A stretch of DNA of 64,000 bases from Streptomyces candidus. GTDB taxonomy: Bacteria; Actinomycetota; Actinomycetes; Streptomycetales; Streptomycetaceae. The notes under the pieces are model-generated. The model had not been told where the DNA came from. It did not search any database and saw only the letters and a program-made list of their open reading frames with translations. The first letter of the stretch is position 1. Every line of letters begins with the position of its first letter. The stretch is taken from positions 62,001-126,000 of the forward strand of contig NZ_JACHEM010000004.1 of NCBI RefSeq assembly GCF_014207445.1, given 5' to 3'. This document shows positions 10,213 through 18,769 of this stretch, piece after piece. The position numbers and the translations under genes were made by a program.

Positions 10213-10286
10213 TCACGCCGCACCACCACCGCACGGCCGACGACGCCGGCACCACGGCGGCACGACAGCCGTACGACCGCACCACC

Positions 10287-10326
10287 ACGGGGCGCCTCCG
10301 GCACGCAAGCCGGGGGCGCCCCCGTG
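10287..10326 (+). terminator. Terminator after the thiolase
   Basis: A long GC-rich hairpin: CACGGGGCGCC-TCCGGC on the left pairs with GCCGGGGGCGCCCCCGTG on the right around ACGCAA, about 75 bases past the thiolase stop. Confidence 0.7.
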
Positions 10327-10697
10327 TGGAACAGCTCACGAATCCCCCCAATCAGCGCGCGCGCCGCTTCCGCGAAGCGCACAATCGACTGAGCGCACCG
10401 GAGCACCACACGCTCCCCCGCGCCCCGTGAACCGCCTCGCGTCCCTGCCGTGACCCAATCTCCCCCAGGATGTGACCTGTCTCCCCGGGGAACCGGATTC
10501 CCGCAGGTCAAAGCTGTACGGGAGCAAATGGCCAGGACCAAAGACCTGTCCGTTTCATGACGTTATGCACTGACGGCGAGCAGAGGCACACGGGAAGCTG
10601 AGGTAGGAAGTCCGGGGGATCGGTCGGGGGACCGATGCCGTCAGGGCGCACCCGCACGGAGCGCCCGGGGGATCGCAACGAATTCAGGAGTACGTCA
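10327..10697. other. Unexplained 370-bp leader with an inverted repeat
   Basis: No open frame here has a ribosome site and plausible protein. It is less GC-rich than its surroundings in parts (around 10510-10570). ATCGGTC at 10619-10625 and GACCGAT at 10630-10636 form a perfect 7-bp inverted repeat with a 4-base loop, 62 bases before the next start, and could be a hairpin or operator. I tried to fit a ydaO riboswitch and it does not match. Confidence 0.4.
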
Positions 10698-11600
10698 GTG
10701 AGCGCCATGTCTGTTGCCCTGCTGCTCGCCACCACTGCCACCGCAGTCGTGGGCGGCGCCGTCCTGCACACCGTTCGCGGACTCCACCAGGAGGTTGCCG
10801 CCCTGCGCGCCGAACGTGCGGCCGACCGCATCCGGGCCGCCGAGCTGCGGCACCGGGACGCGCTCGCCGCACTCCCCCACCAGACCCGTACCAGCGAGTC
10901 CCCGCTCACCCCGGCCGCCGAGATACGGGCCGCGGTGAGCGAGGCGCTGGCCGAGGAGCGGGAGCGCGAGCTGGCCGAGGCGAGGGCGTTCTGGGCCGCG
11001 CAGGAGGCCCGTGACGCCGCGGACGCCCCGTCGCTGCTCGGCGGCCTCACCGGCACCGAGGACCTCTCGTACTACCTGCCGGGGACGAACGACTTCCTGG
11101 CGGCCGACTTCGCGACGGCCTTCGAGGACGGCGAGTTCCACAAGCTGCTGGAGCGCGCCCAGGAACGGGTCGACGCGGAGGACGCAGCCGAGGACGACGA
11201 GGACGAACTGCTGGAGGACTCCGCCGAACTGGCCGCCGCCCGCCGCCGCCACCCCTCGCACCCCGACTTCGTCCCGCGTCCGGCGAACGGCTCCGTCGAC
11301 CACGACTCGACGATGCGCCGCCTGGAAGAACTGGCCGCGGAGCGCGTGATCCTCTCCGACATCCGTCCGGGCCCGCTGGGCACCCTCGACGTGTACGTCT
11401 TCACCGACGGCACGACGCTGGGCATGACCCCCGGCCACCGCGAGACGGCGGAGCTGCTGGGCCAGGCGCTGCGCGACGGGAAGCCCCCGGTGCTGATGGG
11501 CGGCTCCAGCCTGTCGGGCGCGTACGCACTGACCTTCTCCTGCGGCGACGAGAGCGTCTACATCCTCGCGGACCGCGTCATCGCGTCGTCCCCGGAATAG
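10698..11600 (+). CDS. Uncharacterised protein with N-terminal membrane segment
   Basis: The 300-residue product opens with a hydrophobic segment (SVALLLATTATAVVGGAVLHTV), then a charged, probably coiled-coil region (HQEVAALRAERAADRIRAAE; LAEERERELAEARAFWAAQE), an acidic stretch (DAEDAAEDDEDELLEDS) and a conserved-looking C-terminal domain (VYVFTDGTTLGMTPGHRETA ... YALTFSCGDESVYILADRVI). GTG 10698 is seven bases after CAGGAG; an in-frame ATG at 10707 is possible. I do not recognise the family. Its C-terminus resembles no enzyme I know. Confidence 0.7.
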   Translation: MSAMSVALLLATTATAVVGGAVLHTVRGLHQEVAALRAERAADRIRAAELRHRDALAALPHQTRTSESPLTPAAEIRAAVSEALAEERERELAEARAFWAAQEARDAADAPSLLGGLTGTEDLSYYLPGTNDFLAADFATAFEDGEFHKLLERAQERVDAEDAAEDDEDELLEDSAELAAARRRHPSHPDFVPRPANGSVDHDSTMRRLEELAAERVILSDIRPGPLGTLDVYVFTDGTTLGMTPGHRETAELLGQALRDGKPPVLMGGSSLSGAYALTFSCGDESVYILADRVIASSPE

Positions 11601-11618
11601 CCGGACGCCCCAGGGCCC

Positions 11619-11930
11619 CTACAGCCTCTTCTCCACCGCCTCCACCAGCGCCACGGCCTCGTCCAGGGAACCGGACGGGGCCGTTCCGATGACCAGCGCC
11701 AAATCTCTCCCGGCGACAGCCAGTTGATCGGCGACGGCGAAGACCCCCGCGTCCCGCAGTTCGGCCGGCTGCCGCCCGGGGAACTCGATCCGCTGTGCCC
11801 GCAGCGCGAATTCCCTGGCCAGCGCCAGCGCTTCGGCGGCGGCGCCGCGCCGCAGTCTGCTCTCGGGGAGGGCCCGCAGCCGGTCGGTGAGCCGCTCCAG
11901 GGCGGTCAACAGGGGTGTCGTATCAAGCAC
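11619..11930 (-). CDS. Small uncharacterised helical protein
   Basis: The 103-residue product is alanine/leucine-rich and predicted helical (LLTALERLTDRLRALPESRL and AAAEALALAREFALRAQRIE). No motif is recognisable. The start is GTG 11930, with no clear ribosome site, so it may be leaderless. It is convergent with the preceding gene (18-base gap) and divergent from the DUF4287 gene. Confidence 0.6.
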   Translation of the reverse strand: MLDTTPLLTALERLTDRLRALPESRLRRGAAAEALALAREFALRAQRIEFPGRQPAELRDAGVFAVADQLAVAGRDLALVIGTAPSGSLDEAVALVEAVEKRL

Positions 11931-12030
11931 GTCGCGACCCTACGCGCCTCCCCGGGCCTGTTGCCAACGGGCGAACGCTCAGGCACGGTGGCGTGAAGGA
12001 CCAGCACGCGCAACGCCTCCGGAGGCGCCG

Positions 12031-12261
12031 ATGTCCCAAGTCTTCTCCGAAGAGACCCACCGCAATCTGCTCTCCCGCATCCCACAGTGCACCGGTCGTG
12101 AAGTGTCCGACTGGCTGCGCGCCGTCGACGACGGCCCCTCCCTCTTCCGCTTCGAGGAAAAGGTGAGCTGGCTCCGCAGCGAGCACAACCTCGCGCACGG
12201 TCACGCCAAGGCGATCATCCACGAGTACGACCTCAGGCGAGCCGCCCGCAAGTTCCGGTAA
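12031..12261 (+). CDS. Small DUF4287-like protein
   Basis: The 76-residue product (MSQVFSEETHRNLLSRIPQC onward) with LRSEHNLAHGHAKAIIHEYD is of DUF4287 type, a small helical family of unknown function often found alone in actinobacteria. ATG 12031 follows GGAGGC. The ribosome site lies inside a perfect palindrome CGCCTCCGGAGGCG at 12014-12027, so the site could be hidden in a small hairpin. The gene is followed by a strong bidirectional terminator. Confidence 0.75.
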   Translation: MSQVFSEETHRNLLSRIPQCTGREVSDWLRAVDDGPSLFRFEEKVSWLRSEHNLAHGHAKAIIHEYDLRRAARKFR

Positions 12262-12319
12262 ACGGGCACACCCCTCCGACAAGGACCCCCGCCCCTACTC
12301 ACCCGACCCCTCGACACGC

Positions 12320-12362
12320 GAAAGGGCCCGCAGACCGCCGAAAACGGTCTGCGGGCCCTTTC
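12320..12362. terminator. Bidirectional terminator
   Basis: GAAAGGGCCCGCAGACCG at 12320-12337 pairs perfectly with CGGTCTGCGGGCCCTTTC at 12345-12362. The A- and T-rich ends on either side and the convergent genes suit termination from both directions. Confidence 0.9.
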
Positions 12363-12377
12363 CGTACGCCGGGCCTG

Positions 12378-13241
12378 CTAGTCGTCGCCGCTCAGGATCG
12401 CGACGAGCCGCAGCATCTCCAGGTAGATCCACACCAGGGTCATGGTGAGGCCGAAGGCCGCCAGCCAGGACTCCTCGCGGGGAGCGCCGTAGGCGACGCC
12501 GTCCTCGACCTGCTTGAAGTCCATGGCGAGGAAGAACGAGCCGAGCAGCACGCCCACCACGCCGAACAGGATGCCCATGCCACCGCTGCGGAAGCCGAGG
12601 CCGTCACCGCCGCCGAACACCATGAACAGCAGGTTCACGGCGGTGAGCACCATGAAGCTGATCGCGGCGATCATCACGAAGCGGGTGAAGCGGGCCGTGA
12701 CCCGCACGATGCGGGTCTTGTACAGCACGAGCATGGTGGCGAAGACCGCCATCGTGCCCAGCACCGCCTGCATGGGCGCGCCGGGCACCCACTGGTTGAC
12801 GTAGTTGCTGATCGCGCCGAGGAAGAGGCCCTCGAAGCCGGCGTACGCCAGGATGACCGGCGGCATCGGCTTGCTCTTGAACGCCTGGATCAGGCCGAGC
12901 ACCATCGCGACGAGCGCCGCGCCGATGGCCAGACCCAGACCCATGTCGGTCACCCAGGCGACGGTCGCGCCCGCGACCACGACGCCGAGCGTGATCGCCG
13001 TACGGGTGACGACGTCGTCCATCGTCATCACGCTGCCGCGCGGCGGCGCCACTGGGGCGCCGTACTGGTCCTGCTGTGCGTACGGGTTCGTCGCGTACGG
13101 GTTCTGCGCGTCCTGGGCGTACGGGTTGCCCTGAGTCCCGACGGCGGGGCCCCCGGCCTGCGGCTGCTGCGCGTTGAAGCCCGCGTAGCCGTTGTCGCGG
13201 CTGAACCCCCGTCGCGAGAAGACCGGGTTGCTGCTCCTCAT
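12378..13241 (-). CDS. Bax inhibitor-1/YccA-family membrane protein
   Basis: The 287-residue product has a Gln/Pro/Tyr-rich cytoplasmic N-terminus with repeated NPYA units (about residues 24-65), then about seven membrane segments and the family's C-terminal LAAFGLTMTLVWIYLEMLRL. Bax-inhibitor-1-like proteins are proposed calcium or proton channels; the bacterial role is not settled. ATG 13241 follows GGAGTGAG. It lies downstream of bldA on the same strand. Confidence 0.9.
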   Translation of the reverse strand: MRSSNPVFSRRGFSRDNGYAGFNAQQPQAGGPAVGTQGNPYAQDAQNPYATNPYAQQDQYGAPVAPPRGSVMTMDDVVTRTAITLGVVVAGATVAWVTDMGLGLAIGAALVAMVLGLIQAFKSKPMPPVILAYAGFEGLFLGAISNYVNQWVPGAPMQAVLGTMAVFATMLVLYKTRIVRVTARFTRFVMIAAISFMVLTAVNLLFMVFGGGDGLGFRSGGMGILFGVVGVLLGSFFLAMDFKQVEDGVAYGAPREESWLAAFGLTMTLVWIYLEMLRLVAILSGDD

Positions 13242-13454
13242 CTCACTCCTCCATGGCCACCGTGTGCGACCTTGCTGTCAAGAGTAATGGGGTCGCAAAG
13301 AAAGCACCCCTGTACCAGAGGAGGATCTTTCCCCCGGATCATGAACAACGCACGACGGACCCGGGATGTTCCACCCTCCCGCGGGACCCCCCGCCGGGCG
13401 GACGTGTCCCCGGCCGGGCTTTTCGGCGGGGGCCTGAAGGAGGGTGCGCGAATG

Positions 13455-13537
13455 TGCCCGGAACCGGACTCGAACCGGTACGCCCCCGAGGGGCAGCGAG
13501 GTTTAAGCTCGCCGTGTCTGCATTCCACCATCCGGGC
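13455..13537 (-). tRNA. bldA: tRNA-Leu(UAA), bldA
   Basis: The minus strand gives a complete class II tRNA: acceptor GCCCGGA pairing with TCCGGGC, D-arm GTG/CAC, anticodon stem GCGAG/CTCGC around the loop CTTAAAC (anticodon TAA, reading the codon UUA), a long variable arm, T-arm ACCGG-TTCGAGT-CCGGT, and discriminator A. The 3' CCA is not encoded. A tRNA-Leu reading UUA matches bldA, the sole UUA-reading tRNA in Streptomyces, which controls development and secondary metabolism. A possible -10 TAGGCT lies on the minus strand at 13567-13572, giving a short leader. A hairpin (CCCCCGCCG 13388-13396 with CGGCGGGGG 13424-13432) follows. Confidence 0.95.
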
Positions 13538-13933
13538 AGGCCGCGCGGCCGCGACAATGGCTCAGAGCCTATCCGCAGAGGTCGCCCGAACAGCGGGGGA
13601 TCGATCCAACGCTGTCTTATTTTATGGGCGCTTGATGGAGCGTCAGTACACGGACCAGGTCATCGGCACATGCCGGGGCGGGTACGGAGGCGTACCGTCC
13701 GGTGTCGGAGCGTGCACGGGATTGACGGAAACTCGACGTCTTGTGCCCAGGTGGCGGACTGTCCAGCGTCCGGGAACGCCCTCAGGGTCGCCGTCATACC
13801 TGAGGAGGACCGCGGTGGGCGCGGGTCAGACCCGAGTCGGCCCCCGGAACGGGCACGCGGACTGATTCGGGAACGTAAAAGCGACGTGAGGATGGGAAGC
13901 GTCCCCCCGAAGCGTCTCGACAGGAGCACCACC
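13538..13933. other. Divergent intergenic region between bldA and the ABC operon
   Basis: About 400 bases hold the bldA promoter on the minus strand and presumably the promoter of the ABC operon on the plus strand. The run TTATTTTAT near 13616-13624 is strikingly AT-rich for this genome. Open frames cross the region but none looks like a gene. Confidence 0.5.
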
Positions 13934-14707
13934 GTGACCACGTTCCCCCACGCCACGCACCGCACCACCACGGTCGCCGCCCGCGCCACCGAGCTGTCCA
14001 AGGTCTACGGACACGGAGAGACGCAGGTCGTCGCGCTGGACCGGGTGTCGGTGGAGTTCCGGCAGGGCGAGTTCACGGCGATCATGGGCCCGTCGGGTTC
14101 CGGCAAGTCGACGCTGATGCACTGCGTGGCCGGGCTGGACTCCTTCTCCTCCGGGTCGGTACGCATCGGCGACACCGAGCTCGGGACGCTGAAGGACAAG
14201 CAGCTCACCCAGCTGCGCCGGGACAAGATCGGCTTCATCTTCCAGGCGTTCAACCTGCTGCCGACGCTGAACGCGCTGGAGAACATCACGCTGCCGATGG
14301 ACATCGCCGGCCGCAAGCCCGACCAGGCCTGGCTGGACAAGGTCATCGAGATGGTCGGCCTGTCCGGCCGCCTCAAGCACCGCCCCTCCGAGCTGTCCGG
14401 CGGTCAGCAGCAGCGCGTGGCCGTGGCCCGTGCACTGGCCAGCCGGCCGGAGATCATGTTCGGCGACGAGCCGACCGGAAACCTGGACTCGCGCTCGGGC
14501 GCCGAGGTACTGGGCTTCCTGCGCAACTCCGTTCGCGAGCTGGGCCAGACCGTGGTCATGGTGACGCACGACCCGACGGCCGCCTCCTACGCGGACCGCG
14601 TGATCTTCCTGGCCGACGGCCGGGTGGTCGACGAGATGCTGCACCCCACCGCGGACGGCGTCCTGGACCGGATGAAGGACTTCGACACCAAGGGCCGTAC
14701 GAGCTGA
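13934..14707 (+). CDS. ABC transporter ATP-binding protein (MacB/LolD type), copy 1
   Basis: The 257-residue product is a full ATPase: Walker A GPSGSGKST, signature LSGGQQQRVAVARAL, Walker B with GDEPTGNLDS, and switch VMVTHD. The block FIFQAFNLLPTLNALENI is typical of the MacB/LolD/FtsE group, whose members drive mechanotransmission-type transporters. GTG 13934 follows CAGGAG seven bases upstream; the longer open frame upstream crosses bldA and is not real. It is followed after 64 bases by its permease. A close paralogue of the pair lies at 48668-52029. Confidence 0.95.
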   Translation: MTTFPHATHRTTTVAARATELSKVYGHGETQVVALDRVSVEFRQGEFTAIMGPSGSGKSTLMHCVAGLDSFSSGSVRIGDTELGTLKDKQLTQLRRDKIGFIFQAFNLLPTLNALENITLPMDIAGRKPDQAWLDKVIEMVGLSGRLKHRPSELSGGQQQRVAVARALASRPEIMFGDEPTGNLDSRSGAEVLGFLRNSVRELGQTVVMVTHDPTAASYADRVIFLADGRVVDEMLHPTADGVLDRMKDFDTKGRTS

Positions 14708-14771
14708 TCCGCCGCCCTCGCGCCGCGCCCCGTTCCGTACTCGCCACACTCTCCCCCAGGACGTAACCGCC

Positions 14772-17309
14772 ATGTTCCGCACCGCCCTGCGCAATGTGCT
14801 CGCGCACAAGGCCAGGCTGCTGATGACCGTGCTCGCCGTCATGCTCGGCGTCGCCTTCGTCTCCGGCACCCTCATCTACAGCGACACCCTCCACAACGCC
14901 TTCCGCCAGCAGTCGAGCAAGGGGCTCGCCAACGTGGCCGTCGGCGTCACCGACCACGGCAGCCGCTCGGACGCCGCCGAGAAGCGGCCCGGCCTCAGCC
15001 AGGCCCAGCTCGACAAAATCGCGGCCTTGCCCGGCGCGGACACCGCCACCGGCGTCGTCAGCGGCTTCGCGGGAGCCGCCGACCGCGACGGCAAGCTCAT
15101 CGCGCAGGGCTGGTCCAACAGGGGCGGCAACTTCTTCCCCGGCGAGGACGGCCAGGACCGGCGCTACACCTTCACCGGCGGTCACGGCCCGGCCGGCCCC
15201 GGGGAGATCGCCCTCGACCGCGGCACCGCCGACAAGGGCGGCTACAAGGTCGGCGACAAGGTGCGCGTCGCCACCAACCGGCCGGTGAAGGAGTACACCC
15301 TCAGCGGTGTCTTCACCTCCGACCAGGGCGACGTCAACGCGGGCGGCAGCCTGGTGCTGTTCGACACGCGGACCGCCCAGGAGCTGTTCCTGAAGCCCGG
15401 CTACTTCGAGTCGGCCACCGTGACCGGCAAGCCCGGCGCCGACCAGGAGGCCATGCAGGAGGCGATCATTCCGCTGGTGTCCAAGGACGCCACCGTGCAG
15501 ACCGGCCGGCAGCTCGCCGCCGACGAGGAGCGCAACCTCGCGGAATCGACGAAGACGCTCACCCAGATCCTGCTGGGCTTCGCCGGGATCGCCCTGTTCG
15601 TCGGAGTCTTCCTGATCTCCAACACCTTCACCATGCTGGTCGCCCAGCGCACCAAGGAACTCGCGCTGATGCGCGCGGTGGGCGCGTCCCGCAAGCAGAT
15701 CACCCGGTCGATCCTGGCCGAGGCCGGCATCGTCGGCCTGATCGCCTCGGTGATCGGCTTCGCCCTCGGTCTGGGCATGGCCGCGGGGCTGAGCCCGCTG
15801 ATGGACGCCATGGAGGCCCAGCTTCCGTCCGGTCCGCTGATCGTCGGCGCGACGCCGGTCCTCGCCTCGCTGGCCGTCGGCGTACTGATCACGATGTTCG
15901 CCGCCTGGCTGCCCGCCCGCCGGGCCGCGAAGATTCCGCCGGTCGCCGCAATGAGCAGTGTGCACGCCACCCCCTCCGTGAAGTCCCTGGTGGTACGGAA
16001 CGTCATCGGCGCCCTCGTCACGGGCGCGGGCGCGGCGACCGTCGTCGGCGGCGCGGCCCTGGGCAAGGACACCGGCCGGATGCTGATCGGCGGCGGCGCG
16101 TTCCTGGCCCTGATCGGCGTCATCATCCTGATCCCGCTGCTGTCGCGCCCGGTGATAGCCCTGGTCCGCCCGCTGCTGGACGGGGTGTTCAAGGTCTCCG
16201 GCAAGCTGGCGGGACTGAACTCGGTCCGCAACCCGCGCCGTACCGGTGCCACCGCCTCCGCGCTGGCCATCGGCCTCACCCTGGTCACCGGGCTGACCGT
16301 GCTCGGCGTGACGATGGGCCGGGCCATCGACAAGCAGACCACGGACGTCGTCAAGGCCGACTACATGGTGACCATGGCGAACCAGTCCTCGATGGACAAG
16401 TCCGTCATCGAGGCGCTCGCCGGGGCGAAGGGCGTGACCGCCTCCTCCCCGCAGCAGTTCGCGTCCCTGGAGGGCTCCGACGACTCGTTCCTGAACGCTG
16501 TCGGCGTCACCCCGGGCGACGTCGAGCGCGTCCTGAACCTCAAGGTGGTCGAGGGCTCGCTGAGCGGTCTGGCGCGCGGTGAGATCGCCATCGACGAGAA
16601 GGCCGCCGCGAGCAAGGGCTACCGGGTGGGCCAGACCCTGGACATGGCCTTCGAGGACGGTACGAAAACCAAGCTCACCATCGGTGGCATCTACGGCAGC
16701 AACGAGTTCGTCTCCGGCGCCATGATCGACACCGGGATCCTCAGCCGGCACACCCCCGAACCGCTGTTCTACTCGGCGTACGTCGCCATGGACGGCGGCC
16801 CGACCGCGGCCAACGAGCAGTCCCTCGTCGACTCCCTGGGCAAGAACCCGGCGATCGTCGTGATGGACAGCAACGACATCCGCAACCAGTTCGGTGGCAT
16901 CGTCAACCAGATGCTCAACATCATGTACGGGCTGCTCGCCATGGCCCTGATCATCGCGGTCCTCGGCGTCGTCAACACCCTCGCGATGTCCGTCTTCGAG
17001 CGGCAGCAGGAGATCGGCATGCTGCGGGCGATCGGCCTGGCGCGCAGCAAGGTCAAGACAATGATCCGTCTGGAGGCCGTGGTGATCTCGGTGTTCGGCG
17101 CGGTGGTCGGCGTGGTCCTCGGTACGTTCCTGGCCTGGGCGATCGGGCAGACCGTCAAGGACCAGATCACCGGCTACTCGCTGGTCGTCCCGTGGGACCG
17201 GATCGGCATCTTCCTGCTGCTGGCGGCTGTCGTCGGCGTCCTGGCCGCCATGTGGCCGGCCCGCAGCGCGGCGAGGCTGAACATGCTCAGCGCCATCAAG
17301 GCCGAGTAG
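14772..17309 (+). CDS. FtsX/MacB-type ABC transporter permease, copy 1
   Basis: The 845-residue product has two FtsX-like halves: an N-terminal membrane segment (LLMTVLAVMLGVAFVSGTL), an extracytoplasmic domain, a three-segment membrane block around residues 260-400, a second extracytoplasmic domain and a final block ending in ARSAARLNMLSAIKAE. It should form an exporter or mechanotransmitter with the ATPase upstream. ATG 14772 follows CCAGGACG. The substrate is unknown. A 22-bp stem terminator follows. Confidence 0.93.
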   Translation: MFRTALRNVLAHKARLLMTVLAVMLGVAFVSGTLIYSDTLHNAFRQQSSKGLANVAVGVTDHGSRSDAAEKRPGLSQAQLDKIAALPGADTATGVVSGFAGAADRDGKLIAQGWSNRGGNFFPGEDGQDRRYTFTGGHGPAGPGEIALDRGTADKGGYKVGDKVRVATNRPVKEYTLSGVFTSDQGDVNAGGSLVLFDTRTAQELFLKPGYFESATVTGKPGADQEAMQEAIIPLVSKDATVQTGRQLAADEERNLAESTKTLTQILLGFAGIALFVGVFLISNTFTMLVAQRTKELALMRAVGASRKQITRSILAEAGIVGLIASVIGFALGLGMAAGLSPLMDAMEAQLPSGPLIVGATPVLASLAVGVLITMFAAWLPARRAAKIPPVAAMSSVHATPSVKSLVVRNVIGALVTGAGAATVVGGAALGKDTGRMLIGGGAFLALIGVIILIPLLSRPVIALVRPLLDGVFKVSGKLAGLNSVRNPRRTGATASALAIGLTLVTGLTVLGVTMGRAIDKQTTDVVKADYMVTMANQSSMDKSVIEALAGAKGVTASSPQQFASLEGSDDSFLNAVGVTPGDVERVLNLKVVEGSLSGLARGEIAIDEKAAASKGYRVGQTLDMAFEDGTKTKLTIGGIYGSNEFVSGAMIDTGILSRHTPEPLFYSAYVAMDGGPTAANEQSLVDSLGKNPAIVVMDSNDIRNQFGGIVNQMLNIMYGLLAMALIIAVLGVVNTLAMSVFERQQEIGMLRAIGLARSKVKTMIRLEAVVISVFGAVVGVVLGTFLAWAIGQTVKDQITGYSLVVPWDRIGIFLLLAAVVGVLAAMWPARSAARLNMLSAIKAE

Positions 17310-17331
17310 CCCGCCCCGGCGGCAGGGGACA

Positions 17332-17380
17332 CGGGGGCGGCCCCCACGACGTGACACACACGTCGTGGGGGCCGCCCCCG
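17332..17380. terminator. Bidirectional 22-bp stem terminator
   Basis: The arm at 17332-17353 (CGGGGGCGGCCC...ACGTG) is the perfect reverse complement of 17359-17380 with loop ACACA. It sits between convergent genes. Confidence 0.9.
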
Positions 17381-17418
17381 TTCGTACGGGGCCGGTCAGG
17401 AGCCCTCGCGTACGCGGG

Positions 17419-18636
17419 TCAGGAGCCCTCGCAGAAGGTCATGATCTCCGTGTGGTTGGCCTTGAACTGGTCGTAGAGCGCCGCGTTGTCGATCTTCAGC
17501 AGCGTCTCGTCATTGGCGCGCAGCGCCGCGTACGAGTAGTTGTGGCTGCCCGTGAAGACCAGCTTGCGGCCGGTCCTGCCCTCGTACGTGCCGTTGATCA
17601 GAACGTACTTGGAGTGCAGGCCGACCTTGCGGTCGCCGACGCTCTCCGCGCACTGGACACGTTCGGTCATCTTCCCGGCGACGATGCCGGACACGTCGTC
17701 ACTCATCGACGTGCCGCCGTCGTTGGCGAGGATCACCTTGCAGCCCGCCGACTTCATCGCCACCAGCTTCTCGGCGACCTCGCGGCGCGAGAAGAGGTTC
17801 GCGGCCATCCGCACCTCGGTGCCTGCCCCGCAGTCGACGTTGCCGAGGATGAGGGAGACCGTGTCGGTGGAGGCGTCGTCGTTCCACGGCTTCCCTGCGG
17901 CTTCCTTGCGCGGGAAGAAGTACGTCTTGTACGCGCCCGCCGTCGGCGTCCGGTAGTAGTCGTTGTTCACCTGACGCTTGGCGAGGTCGGCGAAGTAGTC
18001 GCGGTAGACGCCGTAGAGCCCGGCGTCGACGATCGTCACCGCGTTGTTGAAGTAGTCGGTGCGCTGGGTGCTGGTCATGTTGGCCGAGGACTGCACGACG
18101 ACGCTCTTGCTGCCGCCGGTCTCGGAGAACAGCCAGAACTTGTTGTGGTTGATCGAGCCGTCGTCCGGCTTGGAGGGCATCAGCACGCGGTCGCCGATGC
18201 AGCCGCGGTTGACGCCGCAGTTCGTCACGTAGGAGCCCTTGGACTGGTCCGTGCCCAGGGCTGCCTTCAGCGCGGCGTACTGGCCGCCCTCGCCGGTCGC
18301 CGCGTTGTCGACGACGATCCGCACGTCGACGCCGCGCCGCTTGGCGTCCGCGAGGGCGCCGGAGACCTGGGTGTCGGTGAACGAGTAGAGCCCGGCACTG
18401 ATGGTGGAGCCCGCCGCCGCCCCCTCGATCAGACCCTTCACGTGGTCGCGGATGCGGCTCTGGGCGGCGCTGTCGCCGGACGGGTCGTTGAACGTCGCGG
18501 TCGTCGTCACCGCTGCCGCCTGTGCCTCGCCCGGCACCCCCGCATGGGCGGTGACCGGCACCGCGAGGGCGAGCGCGGCGGCCCCCGCTCCCCATGTCCA
18601 CATCCGTCCGGCCCGCGTGTGCTTGCTGTGCTGCAC
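17419..18636 (-). CDS. Secreted phospholipase-D-like protein
   Basis: The 405-residue product has a signal peptide (basic start, then WTWGAGAAALALAVPVTAHA) and two PLD half-domains. The first shows INHNKFWLF with a following SSANMTSTQRTD; the second shows GLHSKYVLING then TGSHNYS. These are the HxK and downstream Asn/Ser blocks of PLD-superfamily phosphodiesterases, though the Asp of the full HKD motif is not obvious. I start at GTG 18636, after GAGGGGAC, rather than the longer open frame. It probably cleaves a phosphodiester substrate outside the cell; lipid versus nucleic acid cannot be told. Confidence 0.85.
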   Translation of the reverse strand: MQHSKHTRAGRMWTWGAGAAALALAVPVTAHAGVPGEAQAAAVTTTATFNDPSGDSAAQSRIRDHVKGLIEGAAAGSTISAGLYSFTDTQVSGALADAKRRGVDVRIVVDNAATGEGGQYAALKAALGTDQSKGSYVTNCGVNRGCIGDRVLMPSKPDDGSINHNKFWLFSETGGSKSVVVQSSANMTSTQRTDYFNNAVTIVDAGLYGVYRDYFADLAKRQVNNDYYRTPTAGAYKTYFFPRKEAAGKPWNDDASTDTVSLILGNVDCGAGTEVRMAANLFSRREVAEKLVAMKSAGCKVILANDGGTSMSDDVSGIVAGKMTERVQCAESVGDRKVGLHSKYVLINGTYEGRTGRKLVFTGSHNYSYAALRANDETLLKIDNAALYDQFKANHTEIMTFCEGS

Positions 18637-18769
18637 GCCCCGTCCCCTCTTCTCGCGTGTACGTACGTGACGGAGCCCCGCGCCCGGTCCGCGGGGGCCA
18701 GGCACGGAGCTCCGCGAGAAATCAACGTATCGTCACACCATCGGACTTGGGACCGCCCCCTTCAGTCGG

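Noticed and set aside
10440-10620. Possible ydaO-type riboswitch
   Set aside because: GGGGAACCGGATTCCCG resembles one block only; the order and spacing of the other conserved blocks are missing.
13272-13865. Plus-strand frame across bldA
   Set aside because: It runs through the tRNA gene, has no ribosome site and no protein character.
14556-17357. 933-codon minus-strand frame opposite the ABC permease
   Set aside because: Antisense to a clear FtsX-type permease; no domain and no ribosome site.
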